From assembly GCA_900110395.1 (NCBI GenBank), contig FODP01000011.1:1-64000 (forward strand): 64,000 bases of DNA. Direction: 5' to 3'. This document shows positions 32,396-41,488 of the stretch, one piece after another. The first letter of the stretch is position 1; each line of letters begins with the position of its first letter. A model generated the notes under the pieces. The model searched no databases and was not told the DNA's origin. It saw only the letters and a list, made by a program, of their open reading frames with translations. Both the position numbers and the translations under genes were made by a program. This stretch comes from Rhodospirillales bacterium URHD0017 (GTDB lineage: Bacteria; Pseudomonadota; Alphaproteobacteria; Reyranellales; Reyranellaceae).

Positions 32396-34081
32396 CTAAG
32401 CTGCGAAGCTCCGGATCACCTCGCCCGGCCGCGACTTGGGATCGGCGCAGAAACCCTTGTCGTCGGTGACCCTGGCGCCGTTGATCCAGACACCGTGCAG
32501 GCCGAGCGCCGAGGTCGTGAGCCGCGCCGCACCGGCCGGCAGGTCGTGGGCGCGGCGCTTGGGGCCGCGGGCGATCGTGCTGGGATCGAACAGCATCAGG
32601 TCGGCCGCATAGCCTTCGCGCAGCAGCCCACGGTCCTTCAGGCCGAACAGCCTGGCGGGCTGGCCGGTCAGCCGGTGCACCGCCTGCGGCAGGTCGAGCA
32701 CGCCGAGATCGCGGCTCCAATGGCCCATCAGATGCAGGCCAAAGGCGGCATCGCAGAAGAAGGTGAGATGGGCGCCGGCATCCGACAGCGAGATATGGGT
32801 GTCGGGATCGGCCAGGATGCGGCCCACCGCCTTCTCGTCGTTGTGCAGCAGCTGGGCCACGAACATGGTGTCGAGCCCTTCCGACAGGGCGAAATCGAGG
32901 ATGCAGTCGAGCGGGTCCTTGTTCGCCTTCCGGGCGAGCTCGGCCAAGGTCGCGCCTTCGAGAGGGCGATTCTCAGCCTTCGCCGTCTCGACCACGAAGA
33001 GCTTGTCCCACTCGCCGTTGAACACCAGGCGCCCGCGTGACGCAGCGAGCTCCTTGCGCACCGCGTCGCGCCACGACGCGTCGCGATAGATCCTCTTCAG
33101 TGCCTCGGCGTCATGCGCCGCCATCGCGGGCTTCCACGACTGCATGCTCTCGAACAGGTACGGGCTCTTGAAGGTGAAATCCATGCTGAGCGGGCAGCAC
33201 GACGTCTGCGCCACGAGCTGATGGCCGCGCGAGCGGGCGGCGTTGATCTGGTCGAGCGTGGTGAAGGCCGCCGTCGGATTGGTGTTGGAATGGAAGAGGG
33301 CGGCGATCACCACCGGCCGCTTCGCCTCGACGGCGAGCTCCTCGAGATAGGGGATCGAGGTCTTGCTACCCTTGGTCAGCATGTAGACGCCGCGCCCACT
33401 CTCGCCCATCGTCCGCACCAAGCTGCGCAATTCGCGGTCGTCGGCCAGGCGCGAGGGCATGGGCGTGCCGCCTTCGCCGTTGTGCGCTTCAGCGGTCGAG
33501 GTCGCGAAGCCCACCGCGCCGGCCGCCATGGCCTCCCGCACCAGCGCTGTCATTGCTGCGATCTCCTCGTCCCTCGCCGTGCGCTCCGTCGCCTCCTCGC
33601 CCATGACGAACGTGCGGATGGCCGAATGGCCGGCGAAGCAGGCGACGTTGGTGCCGACGCCCTGGCGCTGCAGCATGTCGAGATATTGCGGGAAGCTCTC
33701 GAACTCCCAGCGGATTCCGGCACGCAGCGCATCGAGCGACATGCCCTCGACATGGGTGAGATGGCGCATGGTGAGGTCGCGATCAGCCGGTTTGCAGGGC
33801 GCGATGGTGAAGCCGCAGTTGCCCAGCACGGCCGTGGTGACGCCGAGCGCCGGCGAGGGGTCGATGAAGGGATCCCAGGTGATCTGCGCGTCGTAGTGGG
33901 TATGACCGTCGATGATGCCGGGCGCCAACGCCAGGCCATCGGCCTTCACGGTTTCCTTGGCCGCGCCGAGCTTGCCGCCGACCGCGGCAATCCTGCCGCC
34001 GGTCACCCCGAGGTCGCCGCGCACGGGCGCGCTGCCGGCACCGTCGTGGATTTCGGCGTCCTTGATGACCAGGTCGAACAT
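32396..34081 (-). CDS. N-acyl-D-amino-acid deacylase / D-aminoacylase-like amidohydrolase
   Basis: This 561-residue protein starts at ATG 34081 with AAGGAG upstream. It carries the family pattern MFDLVIKDAEIHDGAGS, PGIIDGHTHYDAQITWDPF (HxH), LGNCGFTIAPCKPAD, GHSAIRTFVMGEEATER and LSDAGAHLTFFCDAAFG. These zinc enzymes remove N-acyl groups from D-amino acids or related amides. Bug-type binding proteins lie nearby (35022 and 37187), suggesting uptake of the substrate. A second member of the family is at 46342. Confidence 0.88.
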   Translation of the reverse strand: MFDLVIKDAEIHDGAGSAPVRGDLGVTGGRIAAVGGKLGAAKETVKADGLALAPGIIDGHTHYDAQITWDPFIDPSPALGVTTAVLGNCGFTIAPCKPADRDLTMRHLTHVEGMSLDALRAGIRWEFESFPQYLDMLQRQGVGTNVACFAGHSAIRTFVMGEEATERTARDEEIAAMTALVREAMAAGAVGFATSTAEAHNGEGGTPMPSRLADDRELRSLVRTMGESGRGVYMLTKGSKTSIPYLEELAVEAKRPVVIAALFHSNTNPTAAFTTLDQINAARSRGHQLVAQTSCCPLSMDFTFKSPYLFESMQSWKPAMAAHDAEALKRIYRDASWRDAVRKELAASRGRLVFNGEWDKLFVVETAKAENRPLEGATLAELARKANKDPLDCILDFALSEGLDTMFVAQLLHNDEKAVGRILADPDTHISLSDAGAHLTFFCDAAFGLHLMGHWSRDLGVLDLPQAVHRLTGQPARLFGLKDRGLLREGYAADLMLFDPSTIARGPKRRAHDLPAGAARLTTSALGLHGVWINGARVTDDKGFCADPKSRPGEVIRSFAA

Positions 34082-34157
34082 TTTGGCTCCTTCGGATTTC
34101 CGCCATGGTGTGACGCCGACGCCACCTTTTCCAGGCCCTTTGGCGCTAAACACGGCC

Positions 34158-34988
34158 ATGAGCGATGCAAACGACGAAGCCCTGCTCAGCCGCCTGGTCG
34201 TAGCCCTGGCGCCGGCGCCGGGCATCGAGGCCATTGCGCTCGGCGGCTCGCGCGCCCGCGGCACGGCGACGGCGGCTTCGGACTACGATATCGGGCTGTA
34301 CTATCGCGGCGGTCGGCCGATCGACGTTGCGACCTTGAACCGGGTGGTCGCGCCACTCGATGACCGCGGCGCCAAGGCCGAGGTCACGCCTCTCGGCGGA
34401 TGGGGACCGTGGATCGATGGCGGCGGTTGGCTGTTGATCGACGGCATCCATGTCGACCTGCTCTACCGCGATCTCGATCGTGTGACCGCGGCGATCGACG
34501 GCGCTCACGCCGGCAAGGTCGAGCCGCACTACCAGCCCGGCCATCCGCACGCCTTCCTGTCGACCATCTACGTGGGCGAGGCCGCTTATGCGCGGGTGCT
34601 GCACGATCCGACGCGATCGCTTGCCGCTGTGCAGGCCCGGACGATGCCCTATCCGCCAATGCTCGCGACGGCTCTGCGCAGGCGTTTCGAATGGGAGGCG
34701 TCTTTTGCCTTGGCCAATGCCCGCAAGAGTCTCGATCGTGGCGACGTCTCCTACCTTGCCGGCTGTGTCTTCCGCGCCGTCGCCTGTCTCTGCCAGACGC
34801 TGTTCGCCCTGAACGGCGTCTATCTCTTGAACGAGAAGGGCGCCGTTGCGGCCGTCGGCGGCTTTACCCGCCGGCCGTCGGGTTTTGTCGGCCGTGTCGC
34901 GGCCATCTACGCCGATCTCGGGACGGGCGCGCATGCCACCGCTCTGGCACACCTGGAGGCGCTGGTGTCGGAGACCGCGGCGCTTTAG
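34158..34988 (+). CDS. Nucleotidyltransferase-fold protein
   Basis: The 276-residue protein begins with a nucleotidyltransferase core of the kanamycin-transferase type: LGGSRARGTATAASDYDIGLYY (G-S then D-x-D, about residues 29-46) and IDGIHVDLLYRD with a third acidic residue. The C-terminal half is helical with Cys residues (CVFRAVACLCQTLF). The substrate is unknown. It is divergent from the D-aminoacylase gene by 76 bases and is followed by a Bug gene. Confidence 0.75.
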   Translation: MSDANDEALLSRLVVALAPAPGIEAIALGGSRARGTATAASDYDIGLYYRGGRPIDVATLNRVVAPLDDRGAKAEVTPLGGWGPWIDGGGWLLIDGIHVDLLYRDLDRVTAAIDGAHAGKVEPHYQPGHPHAFLSTIYVGEAAYARVLHDPTRSLAAVQARTMPYPPMLATALRRRFEWEASFALANARKSLDRGDVSYLAGCVFRAVACLCQTLFALNGVYLLNEKGAVAAVGGFTRRPSGFVGRVAAIYADLGTGAHATALAHLEALVSETAAL

Positions 34989-35021
34989 GTTCCCCGTCAA
35001 CGAGACTCGAGGGGAGGAGAC

Positions 35022-35990
35022 ATGGCGAGGTTGGGACGGCGCGGCTGCGTGGCCGCGGCTGTGGCGTGGAGCGCGGCGCCGGCGGTGCTGCGGGCGCAGG
35101 ACTTCCCGTCGAAGCAGGTGCGCGTCGTGGTGCCCTATCCGGCCGGCGGCGGCACGGATCTGGTGGCGCGGTTGATCATCCCGAAGCTCGCCGGGCGCTG
35201 GAAGCAGACCGTCGTCATCGACAACAAGGGCGGCGCCAGCGGCATCCTGGGTAGCGAGATCGTCGCCAAGGCAGCCCCCGGTGGCTATACGCTGCTGGTG
35301 ACGACCAGCGCCCACACCATCAATCCTTTCACGACCAAGACGCTCCCCTACGACACCGAGAAGGATTTCACGCCGGTCACGGTGCTGATCAAGGGCGCGA
35401 TCGCCCTGGTCGGCTCGCCCAAGGCGGGCTTCGACAGCATGGACAAGTTCCTCGCCGCCGCGCGCGCCAATCCCGGCAAGTACCAGTTCGGCAGTACCGA
35501 GAACACCACGCGCATGATCGGCGAGCTGTTCCGGCTGAAGAGTGGCTTGAAGATCGAAAACGTCGCCTACAAGGGCGCCGCGCCGATGATGCAGGAGCTG
35601 GCCGGCGGCCACATCCCCGTGGGCTTCACCAGTCCGCTCACCGTGATGTCGCACCACCGCAGCGGCACGTTGAGGATGCTCGCGATCACTACCGGGAAGC
35701 GGCTGGAAGTGTTGCCCGAGGTGCCGACCATGGCCGAGGCCGGCGTGCCGGGTGTCGATCGCTCCGCATGGTTCGCCATGTTCGGCCCGGGCAAGCTGCC
35801 GGCCGAGCTGGCGCAGCGCATCCGCGACGACGTCGTGGCGGTGCTGGCCGAGTCCGAGATGCAGGCCAAGATCCGCGATCTCGCGAGCGAGGCCGGCGGC
35901 GAGCCACCCGACGCCTTCGCCAAGCGCATCAGCGAGGAGCTCGTCGTCTGGCGTGACACGGCGAAAGCCGCCGGAATAGAGCCTGAGTGA
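35022..35990 (+). CDS. Bug/TctC-family periplasmic solute-binding protein
   Basis: This 322-residue Bug protein has GGGGAGGAG before the ATG, a leader with RRGCVAAAVAWSAAPAVLRAQ, and core motifs VVPYPAGGGTDLVARL, VVIDNKGGASG, VAYKGAAPMMQELAGG and VLPEVPTMAEAGVPGV. It binds a carboxylate-type ligand of unknown identity. It lies 33 bases downstream of the nucleotidyltransferase gene on the same strand and has no TctAB partner nearby. Confidence 0.93.
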   Translation: MARLGRRGCVAAAVAWSAAPAVLRAQDFPSKQVRVVVPYPAGGGTDLVARLIIPKLAGRWKQTVVIDNKGGASGILGSEIVAKAAPGGYTLLVTTSAHTINPFTTKTLPYDTEKDFTPVTVLIKGAIALVGSPKAGFDSMDKFLAAARANPGKYQFGSTENTTRMIGELFRLKSGLKIENVAYKGAAPMMQELAGGHIPVGFTSPLTVMSHHRSGTLRMLAITTGKRLEVLPEVPTMAEAGVPGVDRSAWFAMFGPGKLPAELAQRIRDDVVAVLAESEMQAKIRDLASEAGGEPPDAFAKRISEELVVWRDTAKAAGIEPE

Positions 35991-35998
35991 TCTGGGAA

Positions 35999-36017
35999 CG
36001 CGGGCTGGAGGCCCGCG
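35999..36017. terminator. Hairpin between convergent genes
   Basis: CGCGGGC at 35999-36005 and GCCCGCG at 36011-36017 form a 7-base-pair stem with a 5-base loop, between the convergent Bug and EthD genes. There is no strong T run on either side, so it is at best a weak or factor-dependent terminator. Confidence 0.4.
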
Positions 36018-36024
36018 CTTCCCT

Positions 36025-36357
36025 TCACCCGATCACCGTCTTCTCGTCGACGACATAGCTCCTGATGCGGCCGATGAACTTGGCACCGTCGTCGTGCAGC
36101 GCCTTCATCTCGGGTGAGCGGGCGGCCGCATCGAACGCTGCCTGATCGTCGAACCACAGCTCGGCAATGCCATCGATCTCGACGGCGGTGGCGGGAATGT
36201 CGGCGCGCGTGCGTTCGCCTCTGATGTGGTTCTGCACGTAGCGCCGCAGGCCGGGCACGGCATGGGCAAGCGGCGCATGGATCTCGACCCAGTGCTTCAT
36301 GAACTGCTCGTGGGTCCAGCCGTCCTTGCGGGTCAACAGGCCGATCGTCTTGATCAT
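36025..36357 (-). CDS. EthD-domain protein
   Basis: The 110-residue protein starts at ATG 36357. It has a small ferredoxin-like EthD fold: MIKTIGLLTRKDGWTHEQFMKHW, VEIHAPLAHAVPGLRRYVQN and ELWFDDQAAFDAAARSPEMKALHDDGAKF. Related proteins act beside ether-degrading cytochromes or as small lyase/monooxygenase-type enzymes. It is divergent from the dienelactone-hydrolase-like gene. Confidence 0.85.
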   Translation of the reverse strand: MIKTIGLLTRKDGWTHEQFMKHWVEIHAPLAHAVPGLRRYVQNHIRGERTRADIPATAVEIDGIAELWFDDQAAFDAAARSPEMKALHDDGAKFIGRIRSYVVDEKTVIG

Positions 36358-36394
36358 GGTGGGCGCTTCTCCGGATTTGCGCCTACTATGGCGC

Positions 36395-37183
36395 ATGATA
36401 CGCACGATCGCGATTGCCCTCCTGCTGCTCTTCGCGGGTAGCGCATCGGCCCAGACCGTGCGCTTCCCCAGCGTCGCCGTCGGCAGCAGCGCCGCCGGCC
36501 CCGAAATCTCCGGCTGGATGTACAAGCCCTCGGGCGCGGGACCCTTCCCGGGGATCGTCCTCGCCCATACTTGCGGCGGCGTCAGCCCGCATACCGAAGT
36601 CTGGGGCAAGCTCCTGGCCAGCTGGGGCTACGTCGTCGTCGCACCGGATTCCTTCGCGCCGCGCGGCGAGAAGTCGGTCTGCGGCCGCGGCAATGTCGTC
36701 AACGGCAGCATGCGCGTGGCCGACGTGGCCGGCGCGATCGACTTCCTCAACGCTCAGCCGTTCGTCCGCAAGGGCGAGATCGGCCTGATCGGCCACAGCC
36801 ACGGCGGCTGGACGGCGGTGCGCGCGGTGCAGAAGAGCTACGGCCTGGCCGCGCGTGGGCTCAAGGCTGCCGTCGCCTATTACCCGTCTTGCGCGCCGCA
36901 GTTCGACCGCGACGTCGCCGTGCCGCTTCTGATCCTGATCGGCGACAAGGACGATTGGACCCTCGCGGAGAACTGCCGCAAGCTGCAGGCGGCGGGCTTC
37001 ACCCAGCCCAGCCTGGTCGACGTCCTCTATTACCCCAACGCCTATCACAGCTTCGACAGCAAGGCTGCCGATCGCACGATCACCGTGGCTGACGGCAAGA
37101 GCCATCGCCTGGCCTACGATCCCGCCGCCGGCCCCGATGCCGAGGCGCGCACCAGGGCGTTCTTCGCGAAGTACCTGCGCTGA
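36395..37183 (+). CDS. Secreted dienelactone-hydrolase-family alpha/beta hydrolase
   Basis: This 262-residue protein has a signal peptide (MIRTIAIALLLLFAGSASAQ) and an alpha/beta-hydrolase core. The oxyanion region is HTCGGVSPHTEVWGKLLASWGYVVVAPDS, the nucleophile elbow GLIGHSHGGWTA, the acid in LILIGDKDDWT, and the His in YPNAYHSFDS. The nucleophile is Ser rather than the Cys of classical dienelactone hydrolase, so it is likely an esterase. Confidence 0.85.
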   Translation: MIRTIAIALLLLFAGSASAQTVRFPSVAVGSSAAGPEISGWMYKPSGAGPFPGIVLAHTCGGVSPHTEVWGKLLASWGYVVVAPDSFAPRGEKSVCGRGNVVNGSMRVADVAGAIDFLNAQPFVRKGEIGLIGHSHGGWTAVRAVQKSYGLAARGLKAAVAYYPSCAPQFDRDVAVPLLILIGDKDDWTLAENCRKLQAAGFTQPSLVDVLYYPNAYHSFDSKAADRTITVADGKSHRLAYDPAAGPDAEARTRAFFAKYLR

Positions 37184-37186
37184 GGC

Positions 37187-38140
37187 TCAGTCGACCGTGA
37201 TCTTCGTCGTCTTGGCCAATTCGCGCCATTGCGCGAGCTCCTCGACGATCTCGGCCAGGAACGCATCCGGTCCGTTGCCGACCGGTTCGATGCCATCCTT
37301 GTCGAAGCGCGCCTGGGTCTCGGGCCGCGCGACGAAGCGCTGGATGGCCAGCGCCAGCTTCTGGACCACGGCGTCGGGCGTTTTTGCCGGAACGAAGATG
37401 CCCATCCATAAATAGCTGTCGAAGCCCGGCAGCTTCTCGGTCATGGCCGGCACCTCGGGGAACTGCTTCAGGCGCTTGGTGCTGGTGACGGCGAGCAGGT
37501 TGAGCTTCTTGTCGGCGATGAACTGCGCCGACTGGGTGTAGTTGTCGAGCTTGGCCTGCACCTGGCCCGCCACCAGGTCGGCGAGCGCCGGCGCGGCGCC
37601 GCGATAGGGCACATTGGTGACCTGGAACTTCTCCCTGAGCGACAGCAGTTCCATCGTGATGTGTGGCAGCGTCCCGTTGCCCGCTGACGAGACATTGATC
37701 TTGCCGGGATTCTTGCGGGCATAGTCGATGAAACCCTGGAAGCTGGTGACCGGCAGCGAGGGATGCGTCACCAGCAGCATCGGCACCTGGCCGACATTCG
37801 ACACCGCGCGAAAGTCCTTCTCGGTGTCGTACGGCATGTTGGCGCGGAGTGCGGCATTGATCGTATGGTTGGGCGTGGTCAGCAGCAGCGTGTAGCCGTC
37901 GGGGGCCGCCTTGGCGACGATGTCGCCCGCGATCACGCCGCCCGCGCCGGTCTTGTTGTCGACCAGCACCTGCTGCCCGAACTCGGCCGACAGCCGCTCG
38001 GCCAGGAGCCGCGCCACGATGTCGGTGACGCCGCCGGGCGGGAAGGGCACCACGAGACGGATCGGCTTTTCGGGATAGTCGGCCCGCGCCGCGGTTGCGA
38101 ACGAGAGCAGGATGGCAAGCGCTGCAGCGAGAAGTCTCAT
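37187..38140 (-). CDS. Bug/TctC-family periplasmic solute-binding protein
   Basis: This 317-residue Bug protein starts MRLLAAALAILLSFATAARA, a clear signal peptide. It has VVPFPPGGVTDIVARLLAERL, VDNKTGAGG, VPYRGAAPALADLVAGQ and FPEVPAMTEKLPGFDS motifs. The ligand is unknown. It is convergent with the esterase at 36395 (stops 3 bases apart) and follows the ureohydrolase gene on the same strand by 68 bases, with a hairpin between. Confidence 0.93.
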   Translation of the reverse strand: MRLLAAALAILLSFATAARADYPEKPIRLVVPFPPGGVTDIVARLLAERLSAEFGQQVLVDNKTGAGGVIAGDIVAKAAPDGYTLLLTTPNHTINAALRANMPYDTEKDFRAVSNVGQVPMLLVTHPSLPVTSFQGFIDYARKNPGKINVSSAGNGTLPHITMELLSLREKFQVTNVPYRGAAPALADLVAGQVQAKLDNYTQSAQFIADKKLNLLAVTSTKRLKQFPEVPAMTEKLPGFDSYLWMGIFVPAKTPDAVVQKLALAIQRFVARPETQARFDKDGIEPVGNGPDAFLAEIVEELAQWRELAKTTKITVD

Positions 38141-38168
38141 GCCGGCAGCCTAGCGGGTGTGCTGGGCG

Positions 38169-38188
38169 CGCGCGACTCCCGTCGCGCG
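38169..38188. terminator. Hairpin between the ureohydrolase and Bug genes
   Basis: CGCGCGAC (38169-38176) and GTCGCGCG (38181-38188) form an 8-base-pair stem with loop TCCC, followed by TCTTT on the plus strand. It lies downstream of the minus-strand ureohydrolase gene, where its flank has no T run, so it may only attenuate. Confidence 0.35.
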
Positions 38189-38208
38189 TCTTTGGCGGCG
38201 CGCCCGGC

Positions 38209-39150
38209 CTACTTCGCGCCGGCGAGACCCATCTGGCGGCAGAGCAGGACCAGCGTTTCGTAGATCACATGGGCGCAGAGGTGCGCCGCCATGCCGTTCA
38301 CGTCCTGCGGTGGGCTCACCGTGTTGACGTCGACCGCCACGATGTTGAGGTCGGTCAGGCAGCGCAGCAGGTCGATGCCCTCGCGCGCCGACAGGCCGCC
38401 CCAGGTCGGGGTGCAGACGCCCGGCGCGACCGACGGGTCGAAGACGTCCATGTCGAAGCAGAGATAGACCGGCCGCTTGCCCACGCGGTCGCGGAACTCG
38501 GCAATGCGCTGGGCGAAGCCGCCACGCACCAGCTCATCGAGCGTCACCACCTTGTAGCCGAGGCTCATCGCCCGGGGCACGACGCCCTGAGCGTAGGTCG
38601 TGCCGCGGATGCCGACGTGCCAGGAGAAGGCCGGATCGACCAGTCCTTCCTCGGCGACATGGGTGAACTGGGTGGCGGAGTTGTATTTCTCCGAGGCATC
38701 GTAGGGGTAGGCATCGGTGTGCGCGTCGATGTGCAGCGCCGCCATCTTCGGGTGCTTCTTGCCGACCGCGCGCGCCACCGGCACGGTCACCGAGCCGTCG
38801 CCGCCGATCGTGATGGGGATGGCGCCCGCTGCGACGATGCGATCGACCGCCTGCTCGGTGCGGGCGAAGGCATCGTCGATCTTGCTGGGCGTCAGCCGGA
38901 CGTTGCCGCAGTCGACCAGGCCGAGCGCCGCCACGGCATCGAAGTCGGCGTGGATGCCAAAGCGGCGCATCAGCGCCGATTGCTGGCGCACCGAATCGGG
39001 CCCGCCGCGCGCGCCGATGCGCATGTTGGTGCCGCAATCGAAGGGGATGCCCAGGATGGCAGCCTTGCTGGCCGGACCTGGCTGGCCGTAGGGCACGCCC
39101 ATGAAGGTCGTGGACGAGGTGAAGAGTTCGTCGTCGGGAAGCCGATCCAT
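38209..39150 (-). CDS. Ureohydrolase-family protein (agmatinase/arginase-like) with altered metal motif
   Basis: This 313-residue protein has the ureohydrolase signature: IPFDCGTNMRIGARGGPD, LHIDAHTDAYPYD (DAHxD), CFDMDVFDPSVAPGV (DxDxxDP) and VNTVSPPQDVNG. The first manganese motif, usually GGDHS, reads GGDGSVT here, so one metal-ligand His is replaced by Gly. Family members split guanidino compounds into urea and an amine. The change may mean a mono-metal site, a different metal or a different substrate. It lies 13 bases downstream of an alpha/beta hydrolase gene. Confidence 0.85.
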   Translation of the reverse strand: MDRLPDDELFTSSTTFMGVPYGQPGPASKAAILGIPFDCGTNMRIGARGGPDSVRQQSALMRRFGIHADFDAVAALGLVDCGNVRLTPSKIDDAFARTEQAVDRIVAAGAIPITIGGDGSVTVPVARAVGKKHPKMAALHIDAHTDAYPYDASEKYNSATQFTHVAEEGLVDPAFSWHVGIRGTTYAQGVVPRAMSLGYKVVTLDELVRGGFAQRIAEFRDRVGKRPVYLCFDMDVFDPSVAPGVCTPTWGGLSAREGIDLLRCLTDLNIVAVDVNTVSPPQDVNGMAAHLCAHVIYETLVLLCRQMGLAGAK

Positions 39151-39163
39151 CCGGTGCCTCGGC

Positions 39164-40288
39164 TCAGCTCGACTTCAGGAACTGAAGCAGCAGACGATTC
39201 ACTTCTTCGGGCTGTTCCTGCTGGATCCAGTGGCCGGCGCCCTCGACGAGATGGATCTCCTTCATGTTGGTGCACGCCGTCTTCTGCATCCGCTCCAGCG
39301 CGCCCGGCGACTGGTGGATGCCCCAGTCGCTGCGGCCCGAAATGAACGTCGCGGGCACGTCGATGGTGCGCCCGGCGAAGATTTCCAGCTCGCCGTTGAA
39401 CCGCCCGCCGGTGCGCACGCGATACCACTGCAGGCCGCCCTGGAAGCCGTTGCGCTCGTACTCACCGCTATAGACGCGCAACTCGTCCTCGGTGAGCCAA
39501 CGATTGGCGGCGATCTCGCTGGCCGACGGCATCTCCTTGGCCACGGTCGCCGCCATGCCATCGGCAAGATCCATGATGTAGTAGGTCGGCATCTTGGCGA
39601 GCTCTTCAGCGGTCCAACCCTTGAGCTCGAAGGGCTTGTTGTTCTTCCAGTCCGCGCTTTTGTGATGGTAGTAGGCGCGCAGGAAGGCATGCACGCCCTG
39701 CGGCGCCTTCCACATGTCGTCGTTGGCCGGACGAGTCGAGTAGTACCACTGGTAATGCTTGCGCGGCCGCGGCAGAGCGGCGAGTGCCGCGTGGATGTCG
39801 GGCCCGGCCGGGCGCTTCGCGGGCGCCAGCGGCGGGGGGCCGGCAAACGGGCCACTCATCAGCACCATGCGTTTGAAGACATCGGGCCGCAGCAGGGCGC
39901 CGTAGGCGGCCGGCGTGACGCCAAAATCGTGGCCGACGACGGCCTCGACGGAGCGATGGCCCAGGGCGGTCACGACGCCCATAGCATCGCGCACCGCGTT
40001 CAGGACCCGGAATGAGGAGAGGTCACCGTCGTAGCTCGCGTCCCAGCCCGTGGTGCGGCCATAGCCGCGCTGATCGGGGGCAAAGGCGTGGTAGCCGGCT
40101 GCGGCCAATGCCGGCAACACCTTGCGCCAGCTATAGGCGATCTCGGGAAAGCCATGCAGCAGGAGCACCGCCGGCCGACCGGACGTCTCGTATCCGGCCT
40201 CAAGGACATGGACGTCCAGACCGTTGATGCCGGGGAGGATGCGGGCGCGGACGCCGTTCGGTAGGACAGAGGAGGGAAGCGGTTCCAT
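39164..40288 (-). CDS. Epoxide-hydrolase-like alpha/beta hydrolase
   Basis: The 374-residue protein has the HGFPE oxyanion motif (LLLHGFPEIAYSWRKV), the nucleophile elbow VGHDFGVTPA with Asp, FISGRSDWG carrying an acidic residue, and the catalytic His in VEGAGHWIQQEQP. An Asp nucleophile with HGFPE is typical of epoxide hydrolases and haloalkane dehalogenases. The cap domain is large (about residues 140-270). It is upstream of the ureohydrolase gene on the same strand, so they may form an operon. Confidence 0.85.
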   Translation of the reverse strand: MEPLPSSVLPNGVRARILPGINGLDVHVLEAGYETSGRPAVLLLHGFPEIAYSWRKVLPALAAAGYHAFAPDQRGYGRTTGWDASYDGDLSSFRVLNAVRDAMGVVTALGHRSVEAVVGHDFGVTPAAYGALLRPDVFKRMVLMSGPFAGPPPLAPAKRPAGPDIHAALAALPRPRKHYQWYYSTRPANDDMWKAPQGVHAFLRAYYHHKSADWKNNKPFELKGWTAEELAKMPTYYIMDLADGMAATVAKEMPSASEIAANRWLTEDELRVYSGEYERNGFQGGLQWYRVRTGGRFNGELEIFAGRTIDVPATFISGRSDWGIHQSPGALERMQKTACTNMKEIHLVEGAGHWIQQEQPEEVNRLLLQFLKSS

Positions 40289-40342
40289 GCCCCGAGCCTA
40301 CGCGACGCGTGCCGCGAAGGGCAGTCCCAACTCCGCTCCGAT

Positions 40343-40666
40343 CTAGTGTCTGATCAGCCCGTCGGCGCACGCGTTGCCGCCATGCGCGCTCGGCATCTTG
40401 TCGGATGACGTGCATGCTTCCCGGGCGGCCCGCGCAACTCGTGCCTCGGCGTACGCGACGTCAGGCTCGCCGCGGTCGAACGCCCTGGCGGCGCCCGTCA
40501 CGCATCGTTCGAATGTCTGAGTCCCCGGGGTGACGCCGTATTCAAGACAGGCATGCTCGGCGAAAGCCAAGGCTTGGCCCGACTGGGCATCGACTCGGTC
40601 ACCAGAGGCGATAGCGGCCATCGTCAGGCCGCCTACCGCCAGCATGAGCAGGTTGTAACGGAGCAC
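40343..40666 (-). CDS. Secreted hypothetical protein, first of two paralogues
   Basis: The 107-residue protein has a signal peptide (ending near RVDAQS) and the motif HACLEYGVTPGTQTFERCVTGAARAFDRGEP, in which Cys pairs are spaced C-x(13-14)-C, followed by AARVAREACTSS-like Cys. The same pattern appears twice in the neighbour at 40856, so the two are paralogues. Disulfide-bonded periplasmic helices are likely. The function is unknown. Confidence 0.6.
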   Translation of the reverse strand: MLRYNLLMLAVGGLTMAAIASGDRVDAQSGQALAFAEHACLEYGVTPGTQTFERCVTGAARAFDRGEPDVAYAEARVARAAREACTSSDKMPSAHGGNACADGLIRH

Positions 40667-40855
40667 GGCAATGCTCCTTTCCCGTATCGGTTCAAAAGCA
40701 ACGCAAAGTCGTAAAAGCCGGTTGCCGTTGCAAATATGGCGCCTGTGCGGCCGACGGCTGTTGGCGACGGGCAGCGTCTCAAAGAGCCTTTGAGAATGAC
40801 GTCATCAACGCCGGTCGCTTCAGCGAGTGACGGGATCGCGAGGTTCGTGCTCGCT

Positions 40856-41245
40856 CTACGGGTGATCCGCGATCTGCGGCCCGTACTTCGGCTCGCCTTC
40901 GGCGTGCACCATCAAACCGCGCGCATAGGTCTCGCGATCCAGGCAGGCCTGAAAACCCGTGGTCTGCGGCTGCAAGCCGTAGCCCAGACAGGCTTCACGG
41001 GCGCTTACCGTCACCCGGGCGAAGCTGCGTGCGAGCCCAGGCTCGCCCCAGTACAGGGCACGCGTCGCCTGCGAGAGGCAAAACTCGTAGCCGTCGCTGC
41101 GCGGCGAGATACCCTGTTCGCGGCAGATGCGCTGAGCCTGGCTTTGGGCCGAGGCCGGTGGAATGGGCGGCACGAAAGCGGCGAAAGCGCCGACGATCAA
41201 GGCGCCTCCCAGCGCAATGGCGGCATGCACCCGGCTGTTGGTCAT
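40856..41245 (-). CDS. Secreted hypothetical protein with two Cys-x-Cys repeats
   Basis: This 129-residue protein has an N-terminal signal or anchor (IALGGALIVGAFAAF) and two repeats: RICREQGISPRSDGYEFCLS and ACLGYGLQPQTTGFQACLD. Each repeat has two cysteines about 14 residues apart around a G-x-x-P element. The neighbour at 40343 carries one such repeat. It lies on the same strand, 189 bases upstream. Function is unknown; a periplasmic location is likely. Confidence 0.6.
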   Translation of the reverse strand: MTNSRVHAAIALGGALIVGAFAAFVPPIPPASAQSQAQRICREQGISPRSDGYEFCLSQATRALYWGEPGLARSFARVTVSAREACLGYGLQPQTTGFQACLDRETYARGLMVHAEGEPKYGPQIADHP

Positions 41246-41488
41246 GGCTGCGACTCCAAAGGTCCGTTACCCGACAAACGCCCTGCCGGGGGCGGAGGTT
41301 GCCTTTTTCAACCGCAGCTGGCCCCATTGCGGCCGCAATTCGCACCGGAAAAACGATTGTCGCTGCTGTCGCCTTCCACGCGACACAACATCACGACCGA
41401 GACACCCCGATCGACCAGACAGCACAACAGGTTGGAGGGCTGCCTTACGGCGCGGCGCAAGCGAAATCCTGAAGCGCGACTGCCGCGT

